NCBI GenBank assembly: GCA_019420505.1
Contig: JAHZHC010000017.1
Location: 1 to 52,469 of the forward strand
Reading direction: 5' to 3'
Source of the DNA: Ruminococcus sp.
GTDB taxonomy: Bacteria > Bacillota > Clostridia > Oscillospirales > Ruminococcaceae
DNA: 52,469 nucleotides
How positions within the stretch are numbered: the first letter of the stretch is position 1; each line of letters begins with the position of its first letter. This document shows positions 1-7,480 of this stretch, piece by piece. The position numbers were made by a program, and so were the translations under genes. The notes under the pieces were generated by a model. The model had not been told where the DNA came from. It saw nothing but the letters and a program-made list of their open reading frames with translations, and did no database searches.

Positions 1-2
1 TA

Positions 3-134
3 ACAGATACAGTAAAATACGGAGCATACTCATACATATACTCAACACTGAGAACCTCTGCATCAGAAGACACACAGAATCTTGTTAAATCTCTTTACAA
101 ATATTCTGTTGCTGCTGAGGCAATGCTGGGGTAA
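3..134 (+). CDS. C-terminal end of an unidentified protein (partial)
   Basis: An open frame enters from the left edge and gives 43 residues before TAA. The visible tail contains KYGAYSYIYSTLRT and ends in YSVAAEAMLG. Tails of this kind, rich in Tyr and Ala, remind me of the ends of large secreted surface proteins in ruminococci, but the piece is too short to assign. It is followed by two hairpins, at 169-196 and 206-235, so transcription probably ends here. The family is a guess; the open frame and stop are seen directly. Confidence 0.5.
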   Translation, partial: TDTVKYGAYSYIYSTLRTSASEDTQNLVKSLYKYSVAAEAMLG

Positions 135-205
135 AATTCAATTCTATTAAGGTATAATTATATTTGATAAAGCGGTGAGATTTTTCTTGCCGCTTTAAAT
201 ATAAA

Positions 206-240
206 AACCGATTTTGAAAAAACTCAAAATCGGTTAATTT
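206..240. terminator. Bidirectional terminator between the partial gene and metA
   Basis: An 11-base stem (aaccgattttg, 206-216) pairs with caaaatcggtt (225-235) around an 8-base loop. T-rich sequence follows on both strands, so it can end the rightward partial gene and the leftward metA. A weaker hairpin (aaagcgg/ccgcttt) lies at 169-196. Confidence 0.75.
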
Positions 241-262
241 TGTGATTTTCTAAATATAAAAG

Positions 263-1183
263 CTAACCACTTAGTTCATTCAAATCAAATGGAGTACGCT
301 GATATACGCAATAGTTAAGCCAGTTAGCATAAAATAAATTTGCTGAACATCCCCAGTTAAAAAGCGGAGGATTTTTGGGATCATCATCAGGGAAATAGTT
401 TTCTGGAACAGCAATATTCAACCCTTTTTCAGAGTCACGAAAATATTCATTGCTAAGGGTTTCACGATCATATTCCCAATGACCCGTTAAAAAGAAATTC
501 CTTTCAGCCTTGTCGGAAATAAGATGAATACCGGCCTCATATGATTCGGCAAGAATTATTAGATCTGAAATTCTTTCAATATCTTCACGTCTTATTTCTG
601 TGTGCCGTGAATGAGGACAATGAAACACGTCACCAAATCCTTTTAAAACTAAACTGTCAGGATAATCTATATGATGCTTATATATACCGAACATTTTCTG
701 TTCAAGCTGATATTTAGGTATGTTATAATGATAATAAAGACCTGCTTGTGCACCCCAACATATATGTATTGTAGAAAAAACATTGGTTTTTGACCATTCA
801 AATACTTTGCATATCTCATCCCAATAATCCACTTTTTCAAAGTCCATCTGTTCAACAGGTGCTCCTGTTATTATAAGTCCGTCATAGAGGTTATCTTTTA
901 CCTCATCAAAGTTTTTATAGAACTTAAACATATGCTCCTGAGATGTATTTTTTGAAACATGACTTTCCATTTGGATAAGATCTATCTCTACGTGGAGCGG
1001 AGTATTACTTAACAGTCTTAAAAGCTGAGTTTCAGTTGTGATTTTATTAGGCATAAGATTGAGAATCGCAATCTTTAATGCACGGATATCCTGATGAATG
1101 GCCCTGTCATCAGGTATAACAAATATATTTTCAGCTTCCAGCGTTGAAAATGCAGGAAGGTTATCCGGTATTTTAATTGGCAT
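263..1183 (-). CDS. metA: Homoserine O-acetyltransferase (MetA family)
   Basis: This 306-residue protein is full length for MetA and acylates homoserine in the first committed step of methionine synthesis in the cytoplasm. The nucleophile is Cys142 in HICWGAQAG, with the His235 and Glu237 pair in GHWEYD. Residue 111 is Glu, in TGAPVEQMDF; in studied MetA enzymes Glu here goes with acetyl-CoA use and Gly with succinyl-CoA use, so I call it an acetyltransferase despite the family's usual succinyl name. The start has an aaaggag site just upstream and a promoter at 1215-1243. It stands alone, divergent from the membrane glycosyltransferase gene. No SAM riboswitch is visible in the 249-base gap. 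Family certain, acyl donor inferred. Confidence 0.93.
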   Translation of the reverse strand: MPIKIPDNLPAFSTLEAENIFVIPDDRAIHQDIRALKIAILNLMPNKITTETQLLRLLSNTPLHVEIDLIQMESHVSKNTSQEHMFKFYKNFDEVKDNLYDGLIITGAPVEQMDFEKVDYWDEICKVFEWSKTNVFSTIHICWGAQAGLYYHYNIPKYQLEQKMFGIYKHHIDYPDSLVLKGFGDVFHCPHSRHTEIRREDIERISDLIILAESYEAGIHLISDKAERNFFLTGHWEYDRETLSNEYFRDSEKGLNIAVPENYFPDDDPKNPPLFNWGCSANLFYANWLNYCVYQRTPFDLNELSG

Positions 1184-1214
1184 TTATTTTGCTCCTTTAA
1201 ATAATATCTTATTA

Positions 1215-1243
1215 ATTATATCATATTTTTATAAGTTTTACAA
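1215..1243 (-). promoter_or_regulatory. Promoter for metA
   Basis: On the minus strand TTGTAA (1243-1238) and TATAAT (1220-1215) are 17 bases apart, 32 bases upstream of the metA start. The fit to a sigma-A promoter is good. Confidence 0.6.
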
Positions 1244-1375
1244 TAGCTTAAATTTTAATGGGTTTATAATAGTTTTTAATAATATAATCAATTTTAATTA
1301 CAAAATATTTTGTGTTTCATAACTTATGTTTTTTGTCGGAAGTCGTTGTATGAATATTAATTATTATAGGTTTTC

Positions 1376-1404
1376 TTGACATTGATACAACTACAATGTA
1401 TAAT
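1376..1404 (+). promoter_or_regulatory. Consensus promoter for the GT-C-like gene
   Basis: A perfect TTGACA (1376-1381) and TATAAT (1399-1404) with 17 bases between. The TTG of the -35 box could be read as a start codon in frame with the next gene, but it is the promoter; translation begins at 1433. Confidence 0.88.
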
Positions 1405-1432
1405 TAAAATATCATATAAAAGGAGAAATATT

Positions 1433-2611
1433 ATGGATTTTTCAAAAAGCATGCAGTTTAATCAGAAAAAAGTCGAAAATTTGGTTTTTCTTGCGGCTAT
1501 AACAATTATTGGTCTGCTTGCGAGACATTATTTGTTTCCTATTGAGTCGGGAGATTATCATCAGTTTTTATTGCCTTGGTATAATCAGCTTTATGATAAC
1601 GGCGGATTTGCAGCAGTGGGAATGGATATCGGAGATTATATGCCTACATATTATTATATACTTGCATTTCTCACATATCTTCCTTTTGAGCCTTTAACCG
1701 GAATAAAAATTGTTTCCTGCATTGCGGATATTATTTTAGCTGTTATTATTTACAAGATAGTATTTCATGTCACAAAAAATGAAAATAGGAGTATTGCTGC
1801 ATATGGCATAGTAATTTTTTTGCCGTCAGTTCTTCTTAATTCCGCAGCCTGGGCACAATGTGACGGGATTTTTACGCTTTTTATCGCAGCATCAATTCTA
1901 TTTATTTTAAAGGGAAAAGACTGGGGTGCAATGATTTGCTTCAGTATTGCTTTTGTATTTAAAATACAGGCGATTTTCTTTGCTCCTGTTCTTTTGATTT
2001 TATATCTAAAGAATAAACTTCGTTGGCGTACAGTGTTGGCTTTTCCGTCAGTATACGTTATTTCAATCATTCCGGCTCTTGTTACGGGAGGAAATTTCCT
2101 TGATCTGATTACTGTTTATTTCAGGCAGTCAAAGCAATACAGCCTTTTAAATATGTACATTCAAAATGCATGGGGACTGCTTTTTGAGGTCAGGTCTAAA
2201 GAATTGGCGGCAGCAGGAGTTATGTTTGCGGGCGGCGTGGTTCTTATTGCATTATTCTGGATATACAGAACAAAGTTTAAGATTAACGATTCAATTATCA
2301 TAACATTAAGTGCGCTGTTCACACTTTTAGTACCTTTTGTTCTTCCGCATATGCATGAGCGGTATTATTATCTTGCAACAGTAATTTCCGTAATATTTGC
2401 TGTTGTACAGCCAAGACGCATCTGGACACTGCTTATTATGGAATTCTGCTTGTTTCAAGCGGAGGCTCACAATCTTTTCGGCAAAGATGCAATGGACTTT
2501 AATTTCTCAGTGTTATTAGTGGCTTTTGTTTTGGTTACATATTTTAAAACGTTATATGATCAGATGCATATACCGAGCATCAATGGCAGTGTGAAAAAAG
2601 TAAAAAAATAA
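1433..2611 (+). CDS. Multi-pass membrane glycosyltransferase, GT-C fold, Gpi18-like
   Basis: A 392-residue protein with about ten hydrophobic helices. It resembles the bacterial Gpi18-like mannosyltransferases, GT-C enzymes that move sugar from a lipid carrier outside the membrane. Supporting motifs are an early SGDYHQF acidic loop, NSAAWAQCDG near residue 140, and MHERYYYLA near residue 305; WxQxD and HERY are typical of this group. The ATG at 1433 follows aaaggag by a normal distance and sits 29 bases past the perfect promoter. The upstream in-frame TTG at 1376 is rejected because it is part of that promoter. The gene is monocistronic and converges on the YqxD gene. Donor and acceptor are unknown. 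Confidence 0.72.
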   Translation: MDFSKSMQFNQKKVENLVFLAAITIIGLLARHYLFPIESGDYHQFLLPWYNQLYDNGGFAAVGMDIGDYMPTYYYILAFLTYLPFEPLTGIKIVSCIADIILAVIIYKIVFHVTKNENRSIAAYGIVIFLPSVLLNSAAWAQCDGIFTLFIAASILFILKGKDWGAMICFSIAFVFKIQAIFFAPVLLILYLKNKLRWRTVLAFPSVYVISIIPALVTGGNFLDLITVYFRQSKQYSLLNMYIQNAWGLLFEVRSKELAAAGVMFAGGVVLIALFWIYRTKFKINDSIIITLSALFTLLVPFVLPHMHERYYYLATVISVIFAVVQPRRIWTLLIMEFCLFQAEAHNLFGKDAMDFNFSVLLVAFVLVTYFKTLYDQMHIPSINGSVKKVKK

Positions 2612-2631
2612 GCGTAAAGATATCTTTACGC
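2612..2631. terminator. Perfect 20-base palindrome between convergent genes
   Basis: The sequence gcgtaaagatatctttacgc is its own reverse complement and begins right after the stop codon of the membrane protein gene, overlapping the end of the YqxD gene. It may act as a terminator for both, but it lacks a T run. Confidence 0.4.
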
Positions 2632-3054
2632 CAATAATTGCAGCAGGGCTATTTTGAAATCAATGTCCTGCTGCTTTGTTCTTTTGGGGTTGCCTTTTAT
2701 TCTGCCTCCGGCATTGCGGATTTTCTTTGCAGTATGCCGTGACAGGAGGAGTGCGTCAATATTTGAATTGCTGTAAATCATGCCGTTCTGATCAATGACT
2801 TTGCACTTTTTGGCAAGACACATAGCTGCAAGCCCATAATCCTGAGTAATTACAATATCATTGCTTTTAGTCATATTTACAAGCTTGAAATCTGCACTGT
2901 CCGCACCCTTTCCTACAGTTATTACCTCCGCATATTTGCAGGAGAATTCGTGAGAGGTGTCACAAACAACAGTTACGGGAATATTATATTTTTTGCACAC
3001 ATTTATTGTGATTGAAACAACAGGACATCCGTCTGCGTCAATAAAAACATTCAT
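2626..3054 (-). CDS. YaiI/YqxD family protein (DUF188)
   Basis: A 142-residue protein that begins MNVFIDADGCPV, the hallmark of the YaiI/YqxD family. The fold is PIN-like, with acidic residues at Asp7 and Asp9 and later DIVITQDYGLA; nuclease activity is suspected but not proven for the family. The C-terminal part has RHTAKKIRNAGGRIKG, also typical. An aaggag site lies just upstream. It is the second gene after the HD hydrolase, 70 bases away on the same strand, and probably shares its transcript. Length and motifs match the family; the role is unknown. Confidence 0.9.
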   Translation of the reverse strand: MNVFIDADGCPVVSITINVCKKYNIPVTVVCDTSHEFSCKYAEVITVGKGADSADFKLVNMTKSNDIVITQDYGLAAMCLAKKCKVIDQNGMIYSNSNIDALLLSRHTAKKIRNAGGRIKGNPKRTKQQDIDFKIALLQLLA

Positions 3055-3124
3055 TGTTACTCCTTGACTTCAAAAAAGAACTGTAATGAACTCGATCCAT
3101 ATGACGTGAATCTCTACGTCCCGG

Positions 3125-3724
3125 TTATGATTTTCCGCCTTCCATGAGAAAAGTTGCTTCCATATCTGCAATGTGTGCAGCAAGGGCAAGCGGAAACATT
3201 TCCAGTGCTGTGCCGACAGTATTTTTATTTTCTTCGCCTGAAAAGCCCATATGCCAGCGGATAGCAAAGGCTTCTTCACGGGTAAGACGCATAAAACCGC
3301 TTATAATGTATACAGATTTTTCTCCGTGACCGTAAGGCAGTGTATCATGGAATTCAAAATAAGGTACCTTTTCCCACACGCCCATTTCGTTTTTAGCATT
3401 TCTATAGCTGATACGATAAAGATTTACTTTACACAAATCATGGAGAAGGGCGACTAAAGCAATAGTTTCATCGGAATAATCAAGTCCGTAAATATCTTTA
3501 ACTCTTTCACGTTCGAGATAGTTTTTCAGACATTCATACACATTGATCGAATGCTCGCACAGTCCGCCTTCATAAGCACCGTGATATCTTGTCGAAGCAG
3601 GAGCTGTGAAAAAATCACTGCTGTCGGACAAAAGATATTCAAGCAGCCGGTCAGCACCCGGACGGGTAATATTTTCTTTATATATCGCTACAAATTTATT
3701 TTTTAAAGAAGTTAAATCAGACAT
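3125..3724 (-). CDS. HD domain phosphohydrolase
   Basis: A 199-residue HD-superfamily protein, expected to be a metal-dependent phosphohydrolase. Probable metal ligands are His58 (LCEHSI), His95-Asp96 (ALLHDLCKV), His133 (YGHGEKS), His158 (RWHMG) and Asp187 (HIADME). The substrate is unknown; similar proteins are annotated only as HD hydrolases, some phage-borne. I start at the ATG at 3724 because ggaggt lies 4 bases before it; the ATG at 3736 overlaps that site. It leads a two-gene unit with the YqxD gene. Its promoter region holds a striking 29-base palindrome. Confidence 0.82.
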   Translation of the reverse strand: MSDLTSLKNKFVAIYKENITRPGADRLLEYLLSDSSDFFTAPASTRYHGAYEGGLCEHSINVYECLKNYLERERVKDIYGLDYSDETIALVALLHDLCKVNLYRISYRNAKNEMGVWEKVPYFEFHDTLPYGHGEKSVYIISGFMRLTREEAFAIRWHMGFSGEENKNTVGTALEMFPLALAAHIADMEATFLMEGGKS

Positions 3725-3744
3725 AGTAACCTCCATATTAATTC

Positions 3745-3773
3745 AGTATGTTATAAATTAATTATAACATACT
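3745..3773. promoter_or_regulatory. Palindromic operator-like site over the HD-gene promoter
   Basis: Arms agtatgttataa (3745-3756) and ttataacatact (3762-3773) are perfect inverted repeats of 12 bases around attaa. The right arm contains the minus-strand TATAAT-like box (3766-3761) expected for the HD gene; its -35 (TTTTAA at 3789-3784) is poor. A dimeric repressor would fit such a site. Confidence 0.5.
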
Positions 3774-3836
3774 TTCTGTTGAATTAAAAGGGTTTGCTTA
3801 ATAAAAAATATTATTTTGTTTTTTGTAAAAAAGTAC

Positions 3837-3865
3837 TTGACAAAACAGAATGGATGCTGTATAAT
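3837..3865 (+). promoter_or_regulatory. Consensus promoter for infC-rpmI-rplT
   Basis: Perfect TTGACA (3837-3842) and TATAAT (3860-3865) separated by 17 bases. Transcription would start near 3872, leaving a leader of about 150 bases before infC. Confidence 0.9.
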
Positions 3866-3870
3866 AATTT

Positions 3871-4008
3871 AGAAACAAAGCAGAACTTTATCCGTTCTCA
3901 CCTTGAGCGTGCATTTGGACACTGTGAAGAGGTAAACATGAATTGCATTACATAAGGCTATTTATGCGAGTATGGATTTGTTTCTGTACTCGTTTTTATT
4001 ATATTTTT
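3871..4008 (+). ncRNA. infC leader, probable L20-type attenuator
   Basis: The leader between promoter and ribosome binding site holds a small hairpin (agaac 3883-3887 with gttct 3894-3898) and ends in a terminator-like hairpin: cgagta (3967-3972) with tactcg (3987-3992), then TTTTTATTATATTTTT. In addition agaaacaaa (3871-3879), the expected 5' end, is fully complementary to tttgtttct (3977-3985) in the terminator loop. In Firmicutes this operon is known to be controlled by L20 through leader attenuation; the position fits. I have not matched it to the Rfam model. Confidence 0.6.
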
Positions 4009-4022
4009 GGAGGTGCTTTGTC

Positions 4023-4544
4023 ATTAGCAACAACAAAGAACATCAGATCAACGAAGAAATTCGTGACAAGGAATTGCGTATAATTGATGCCGACGGAACA
4101 CAGCTTGGAATCATGTCTTCTAAACAGGCGCTTGAAATCGCTTATGAAAAAGATTTAGACCTTGTTAAGATAGCTCCTCAGGCAACGCCGCCGGTTTGCA
4201 GAATTATGGATTACGGCAAATTCTGTTTTGAACAGGCTAAGCGTGAAAAGGAAGCTAAAAAGAATCAAAAAGTAATGGATGTTAAAGAAGTAAGAATGTC
4301 ATCAACTATTGATACAAACGACTTTAACACTAAGGTCAATCAGGCTGTCAAGTTTTTGAATGGCGGGGACAAGGTTAAAGTATCTGTCAGATTCCGCAAG
4401 AGAACGGTTGCACATCCGCAGTTCGGTGAAGAGCTTCTTTCAAAATTCAAAGAGGCAATTTCAGAGGTCGGAGTTGTTGACAAGCCGTCAAAAATGGAGG
4501 GACGCAGCTTAGTAATGTTTGTTTCTCCAAAGAGCAGTAAATAA
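4023..4544 (+). CDS. infC: Translation initiation factor IF-3, ATT start
   Basis: IF-3 binds the 30S subunit, keeps subunits apart and checks the start codon. The 173-residue product has the N-domain (NEEIRDKELRIID through PPVCRIMDYGKF), a lysine-rich linker, and the C-domain (KEVRMSSTIDTNDF, VRFRKR, SLVMFVSPK). The only start that fits the ggaggt site (4009-4014, 8 bases away) is the ATT at 4023; no ATG, GTG or TTG lies in frame there. An in-frame ATG at 3972 is inside the leader terminator and would add 17 unrelated residues. ATT starts are known for infC and let IF-3 limit its own synthesis. First gene of infC-rpmI-rplT. Confidence 0.95.
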   Translation: MSNNKEHQINEEIRDKELRIIDADGTQLGIMSSKQALEIAYEKDLDLVKIAPQATPPVCRIMDYGKFCFEQAKREKEAKKNQKVMDVKEVRMSSTIDTNDFNTKVNQAVKFLNGGDKVKVSVRFRKRTVAHPQFGEELLSKFKEAISEVGVVDKPSKMEGRSLVMFVSPKSSK

Positions 4545-4563
4545 TTTAAGGAGGATAAATAAT

Positions 4564-4761
4564 ATGCCAAAAATCAAAACACATTCCGGTGCAAAGAAGC
4601 GTTTTTCAGTAACAGGCAGCGGCAAGGTTAAATTTCAGCACACAAACAAGAGACACAGACTGACTCAAAAGGCTCATAAGCGTAAGAGAATTCTTCGTGG
4701 TGCTGCTTATGCTGATGATTCTAATATCAAGAACGTAAAGGCACTTATCCCTTACAAATAA
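4564..4761 (+). CDS. rpmI: 50S ribosomal protein L35
   Basis: A 65-residue, very basic protein with the L35 pattern MPKIKTHSGAKKRF and RGAAYADDSNIKNVK. It is a structural part of the large ribosomal subunit. The ATG at 4564 follows aaggagg at a normal distance; a longer in-frame reading from 4519 runs back into infC and is rejected. It sits 19 bases after infC and 52 bases before rplT in the usual order. Confidence 0.97.
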   Translation: MPKIKTHSGAKKRFSVTGSGKVKFQHTNKRHRLTQKAHKRKRILRGAAYADDSNIKNVKALIPYK

Positions 4762-4813
4762 TAACGAGTTGTAGGGAACACAAATTTAATTAAAATTTCA
4801 GGAGGTAATAACT

Positions 4814-5167
4814 ATGGCTCGTGTAAAGGGAGCAATGATGACTCGTAAGAGAAGAAATAAAACTCTTAAGCTTGCAAAGGGTTATTTCGGCGCAAAGAGC
4901 AAGCATTTTAAAATGGCTAAACAGGCTGTAATGAAATCAGGACAGTATGCTTATATCGGAAGAAAGCAGAAGAAGAGAGATTTCAGAAGACTTTGGATAA
5001 CAAGAATTTCTGCTGCTGCTAAGATTAACGGCATGAATTATTCAACATTCATGAATGGCGTTAAGAAAGCAGGAATTACTCTTAACAGAAAGATGCTTTC
5101 AGAGATTGCTATCAGCGATCCTGCTGGTTTCGCAGCTATTGCAGAAAAAGCAAAGGCAGCTCTTTAA
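4814..5167 (+). CDS. rplT: 50S ribosomal protein L20
   Basis: A 117-residue basic protein, standard length for L20, with MARVKGAMMTRKRRNK, AKGYFGAKSKHFKMAK and AYIGRKQKKRDFRRLW. L20 is needed early in 50S assembly by binding 23S rRNA, and in Firmicutes it also represses its own operon through the infC leader. The start has aggaggt 7 bases upstream. It is the last gene of the operon and is followed by a strong terminator at 5179-5212. Confidence 0.98.
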   Translation: MARVKGAMMTRKRRNKTLKLAKGYFGAKSKHFKMAKQAVMKSGQYAYIGRKQKKRDFRRLWITRISAAAKINGMNYSTFMNGVKKAGITLNRKMLSEIAISDPAGFAAIAEKAKAAL

Positions 5168-5178
5168 TACAATAGATA

Positions 5179-5212
5179 ACACGCACGTTTTATTACTTGC
5201 GTGTTTTGTTGT
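5179..5212 (+). terminator. Terminator after rplT
   Basis: Stem acacgca (5179-5185) with tgcgtgt (5198-5204), loop of 12, then a T-rich tail (tttgttgttt). Confidence 0.85.
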
Positions 5213-5263
5213 TTAATGGGGAATCAAAACTAATGGATATTTATCAGGAAAGCGGTTGGTTTT

Positions 5264-6073
5264 ATGTACATCGAGAGTAAAGATAATCCAAAAATCAAAC
5301 TTTATGTAAAGCTGTCCGGGTCTAAAAAAGCAAGAGAAGAAAATGGTCTTTTTGTGCTTGAAGGTGCTCGTCTTTGCTGTGAGGCAATTAACAGATGGCG
5401 TGAGGACAAGCTTGAAATTCATTCTGTTTTTGCATCTGCAAAGGCGCTTGAAAAATATCCGGAGTATATTGATTCCTCTCTTTTTACAAGCAGATCGGAA
5501 ATTTTTCATATTGTTGACGATAGAGTTTGTGAAAAGCTTGGTGAAACAAAAGGCTCACAGGGAATTTATATTATTGCAAATATGAGCAATAATATTTTAT
5601 CAGAACAGAGCATAAAATCTAACGGAAAATATCTTATTATGAACAATTTACAGGACCCCGGAAACGTTGGAACAATATTGAGGACATGTGACGCTGTTGG
5701 CGCAGATGGAGTTGTTATGTCAAACAACTGCTGCGATTTATATAATCCAAAGACTCTGAGGGCTGCAATGGGGAGCATATTCAGATTAGATGTATTTATA
5801 TGTGATGATTATTCACATGTTTTAAAGTTGTTTCATGATTGTGGGATAAAGACTTATGCGGCGGTTGTTGACAAAGATGCCATTTCAGTTGAAAGCATTA
5901 ATTTTTCTGAGGGTGCTGCTGCGGTAATCGGCAACGAGGGTAGAGGACTGACGAGAGAGGACGCAGATCTTTGCGACGACAGGATTACTATAAAAATGCA
6001 GGGCAATATTGATTCTTTAAACGCTGCAATGGCGGCAGGAATCATTCTTTGGGAAATGAAAAGAAAAGTTTGA
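5264..6073 (+). CDS. TrmH/SpoU family RNA 2'-O-methyltransferase
   Basis: A 269-residue SPOUT methylase that should add a 2'-O-methyl group to rRNA or tRNA using S-adenosylmethionine. The N-terminal part (FVLEGARLCCEAI) is the substrate-binding domain of RlmB-like enzymes. The catalytic domain has motif 1 NNLQDPGNVGTILRT with its Arg, motif 2 VIGNEGRGLT and motif 3 MQGNIDSLNAAMA. The ribosome site (aggaaag) is modest. It often follows rplT in Firmicutes. The exact RNA target cannot be told from sequence. Confidence 0.88.
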   Translation: MYIESKDNPKIKLYVKLSGSKKAREENGLFVLEGARLCCEAINRWREDKLEIHSVFASAKALEKYPEYIDSSLFTSRSEIFHIVDDRVCEKLGETKGSQGIYIIANMSNNILSEQSIKSNGKYLIMNNLQDPGNVGTILRTCDAVGADGVVMSNNCCDLYNPKTLRAAMGSIFRLDVFICDDYSHVLKLFHDCGIKTYAAVVDKDAISVESINFSEGAAAVIGNEGRGLTREDADLCDDRITIKMQGNIDSLNAAMAAGIILWEMKRKV

Positions 6074-6175
6074 GTTATTTATTTTCCAAACAGTATGTTT
6101 TGTTGAATTTGTTTTCAATAAGTTACATGAATTTGATTAGAAGATCGTGCAAAGCATTGTAGTTTCATCAGAGAG

Positions 6176-6205
6176 GATATCAAAAAATGACGCATTTTGG
6201 ATATC
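6176..6205 (+). other. Hairpin upstream of dprA
   Basis: The gap 6074-6229 has no gene. It contains gatatc (6176-6181) and gatatc (6200-6205) with partly pairing A-rich and T-rich arms between, giving an imperfect stem-loop 25 bases before dprA. I cannot tell whether it ends the methylase transcript or has another role; no clear promoter is visible here. Confidence 0.3.
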
Positions 6206-6229
6206 GGTTTTCAGTAAGGAGTGACTGAT

Positions 6230-7444
6230 ATGCTTGACAAGAGAGTTTATTGGCTGTGGTTGGTAAAGGTTTTCGGACCGTCAAATCCAAGGATATGGCA
6301 ATTGGGTGAACGTTTTGGTGATATAGAGACTTATGTCAGGTCTGTTATGAATGGTTCGGTCAGAAATCTGACCGAGAGTGAAAACAAAAACATAAAGACG
6401 TGCAAGCTTTGTGAAGCTGAGGAATTGCTGAATAAATGTTTGGATAAAGGAATTGGTGTTTATTGTTATGAAAGTGAGGGTTATCCGAATAGACTGAAAA
6501 GGATTTCAAATCCGCCTTCAGTGTTGTTTTGTTACGGAAATCTTGACTTTTTGGACGATAGAGTTTGCATTGCTGTTGTTGGCACAAGAAAACCGTCTGA
6601 GTATTCAATCAATGTTACAGAAAAACTATGCAGACAGCTTGCCGACAGGGATATTCTTTTGGCGTCAGGTTTTGCTTTAGGCATTGATGAAATTGCAAAT
6701 AAAATATCTTTGGAAAGAAATATACCGACAATTGCGGTTTCAGGCACTGCAATAGATGAAGATTATCCAAAGGACAGTAATGAGCTTAAAATGCAGATTG
6801 CACAAAATGGAGTGGTTATATCAGAATATTGTTCTGATATAAAAGTACCTCTGAATTCATTTGTCCAGCGAAACAGAATTTTAATTGGATTATCCGATGG
6901 AGTTTTGTTTTGTGAATGTTCGGATAAAAGCAGGGGTCTGGATAATGCAAAACATGCGGCAGTTCAGGGAAAACCGATTTTTGCAGTACCGCCTCATGAT
7001 ATAACTGATCAGAGATATTTTGGTCAGCGTGATTTAATCAGAAACGGTGCGACTGTGGTTTTCAGCGGATCTGACATTGCTTTAAATCTTGCATATAAAA
7101 GCCTTGAAGATTTATATAGTGCAAAGGACTATAAGTTGGCATCTGATGATTTGAAAGAGTTTGTAAATAAACCTGAAAAAAATTCGGGACGAAAATCTAA
7201 AAAAACTAAAACCAAAAGTCAAAAACAAACATGTGAAACTAATGAAAAGAATGTTGATTTTTCAATGCTCAACGATATTCAGCAAAAAATTTGCAAAGCC
7301 TTGGAAAACAATAATTTACTGATAGATGAAATAGTTTTTGAAACCGGAGAAGAAATTTCATCAGTTTTATCTGAATTGATTGAACTTGAACTTGACGGTA
7401 TAATAAGAGCATTTCCGGGAAAAATTTATGGAATTGTTAAGTAG
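6230..7444 (+). CDS. dprA: DNA processing protein DprA, divergent
   Basis: A 404-residue DprA, which loads RecA on incoming single-stranded DNA during natural transformation. The Rossmann core is clear: VAVVGTRKPSEYS, ASGFALGIDEIA, AVSGTAIDEDYP, FVQRNRILIGLS and GKPIFAVPPHD. After a Lys-rich linker (near residues 310-335) comes a winged helix tail (NDIQQKICKALENN onward). Several usual signatures are altered: ARGID is ALGID, the HxxAL that follows is missing, and SGSLITA is replaced by SRGLDNA. I start at ATG 6230 because aaggag (6216-6221) overlaps the GTG at 6221. topA follows after 36 bases, the usual order. Confidence 0.88.
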   Translation: MLDKRVYWLWLVKVFGPSNPRIWQLGERFGDIETYVRSVMNGSVRNLTESENKNIKTCKLCEAEELLNKCLDKGIGVYCYESEGYPNRLKRISNPPSVLFCYGNLDFLDDRVCIAVVGTRKPSEYSINVTEKLCRQLADRDILLASGFALGIDEIANKISLERNIPTIAVSGTAIDEDYPKDSNELKMQIAQNGVVISEYCSDIKVPLNSFVQRNRILIGLSDGVLFCECSDKSRGLDNAKHAAVQGKPIFAVPPHDITDQRYFGQRDLIRNGATVVFSGSDIALNLAYKSLEDLYSAKDYKLASDDLKEFVNKPEKNSGRKSKKTKTKSQKQTCETNEKNVDFSMLNDIQQKICKALENNNLLIDEIVFETGEEISSVLSELIELELDGIIRAFPGKIYGIVK

Positions 7445-7480
7445 AATATATGTGTAATAATTAATGAACGGAGAATTGTT

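Noticed and set aside
1184..1375. SAM riboswitch before metA
   Set aside because: No conserved SAM aptamer elements in the gap; it is short and nearly all A and T.
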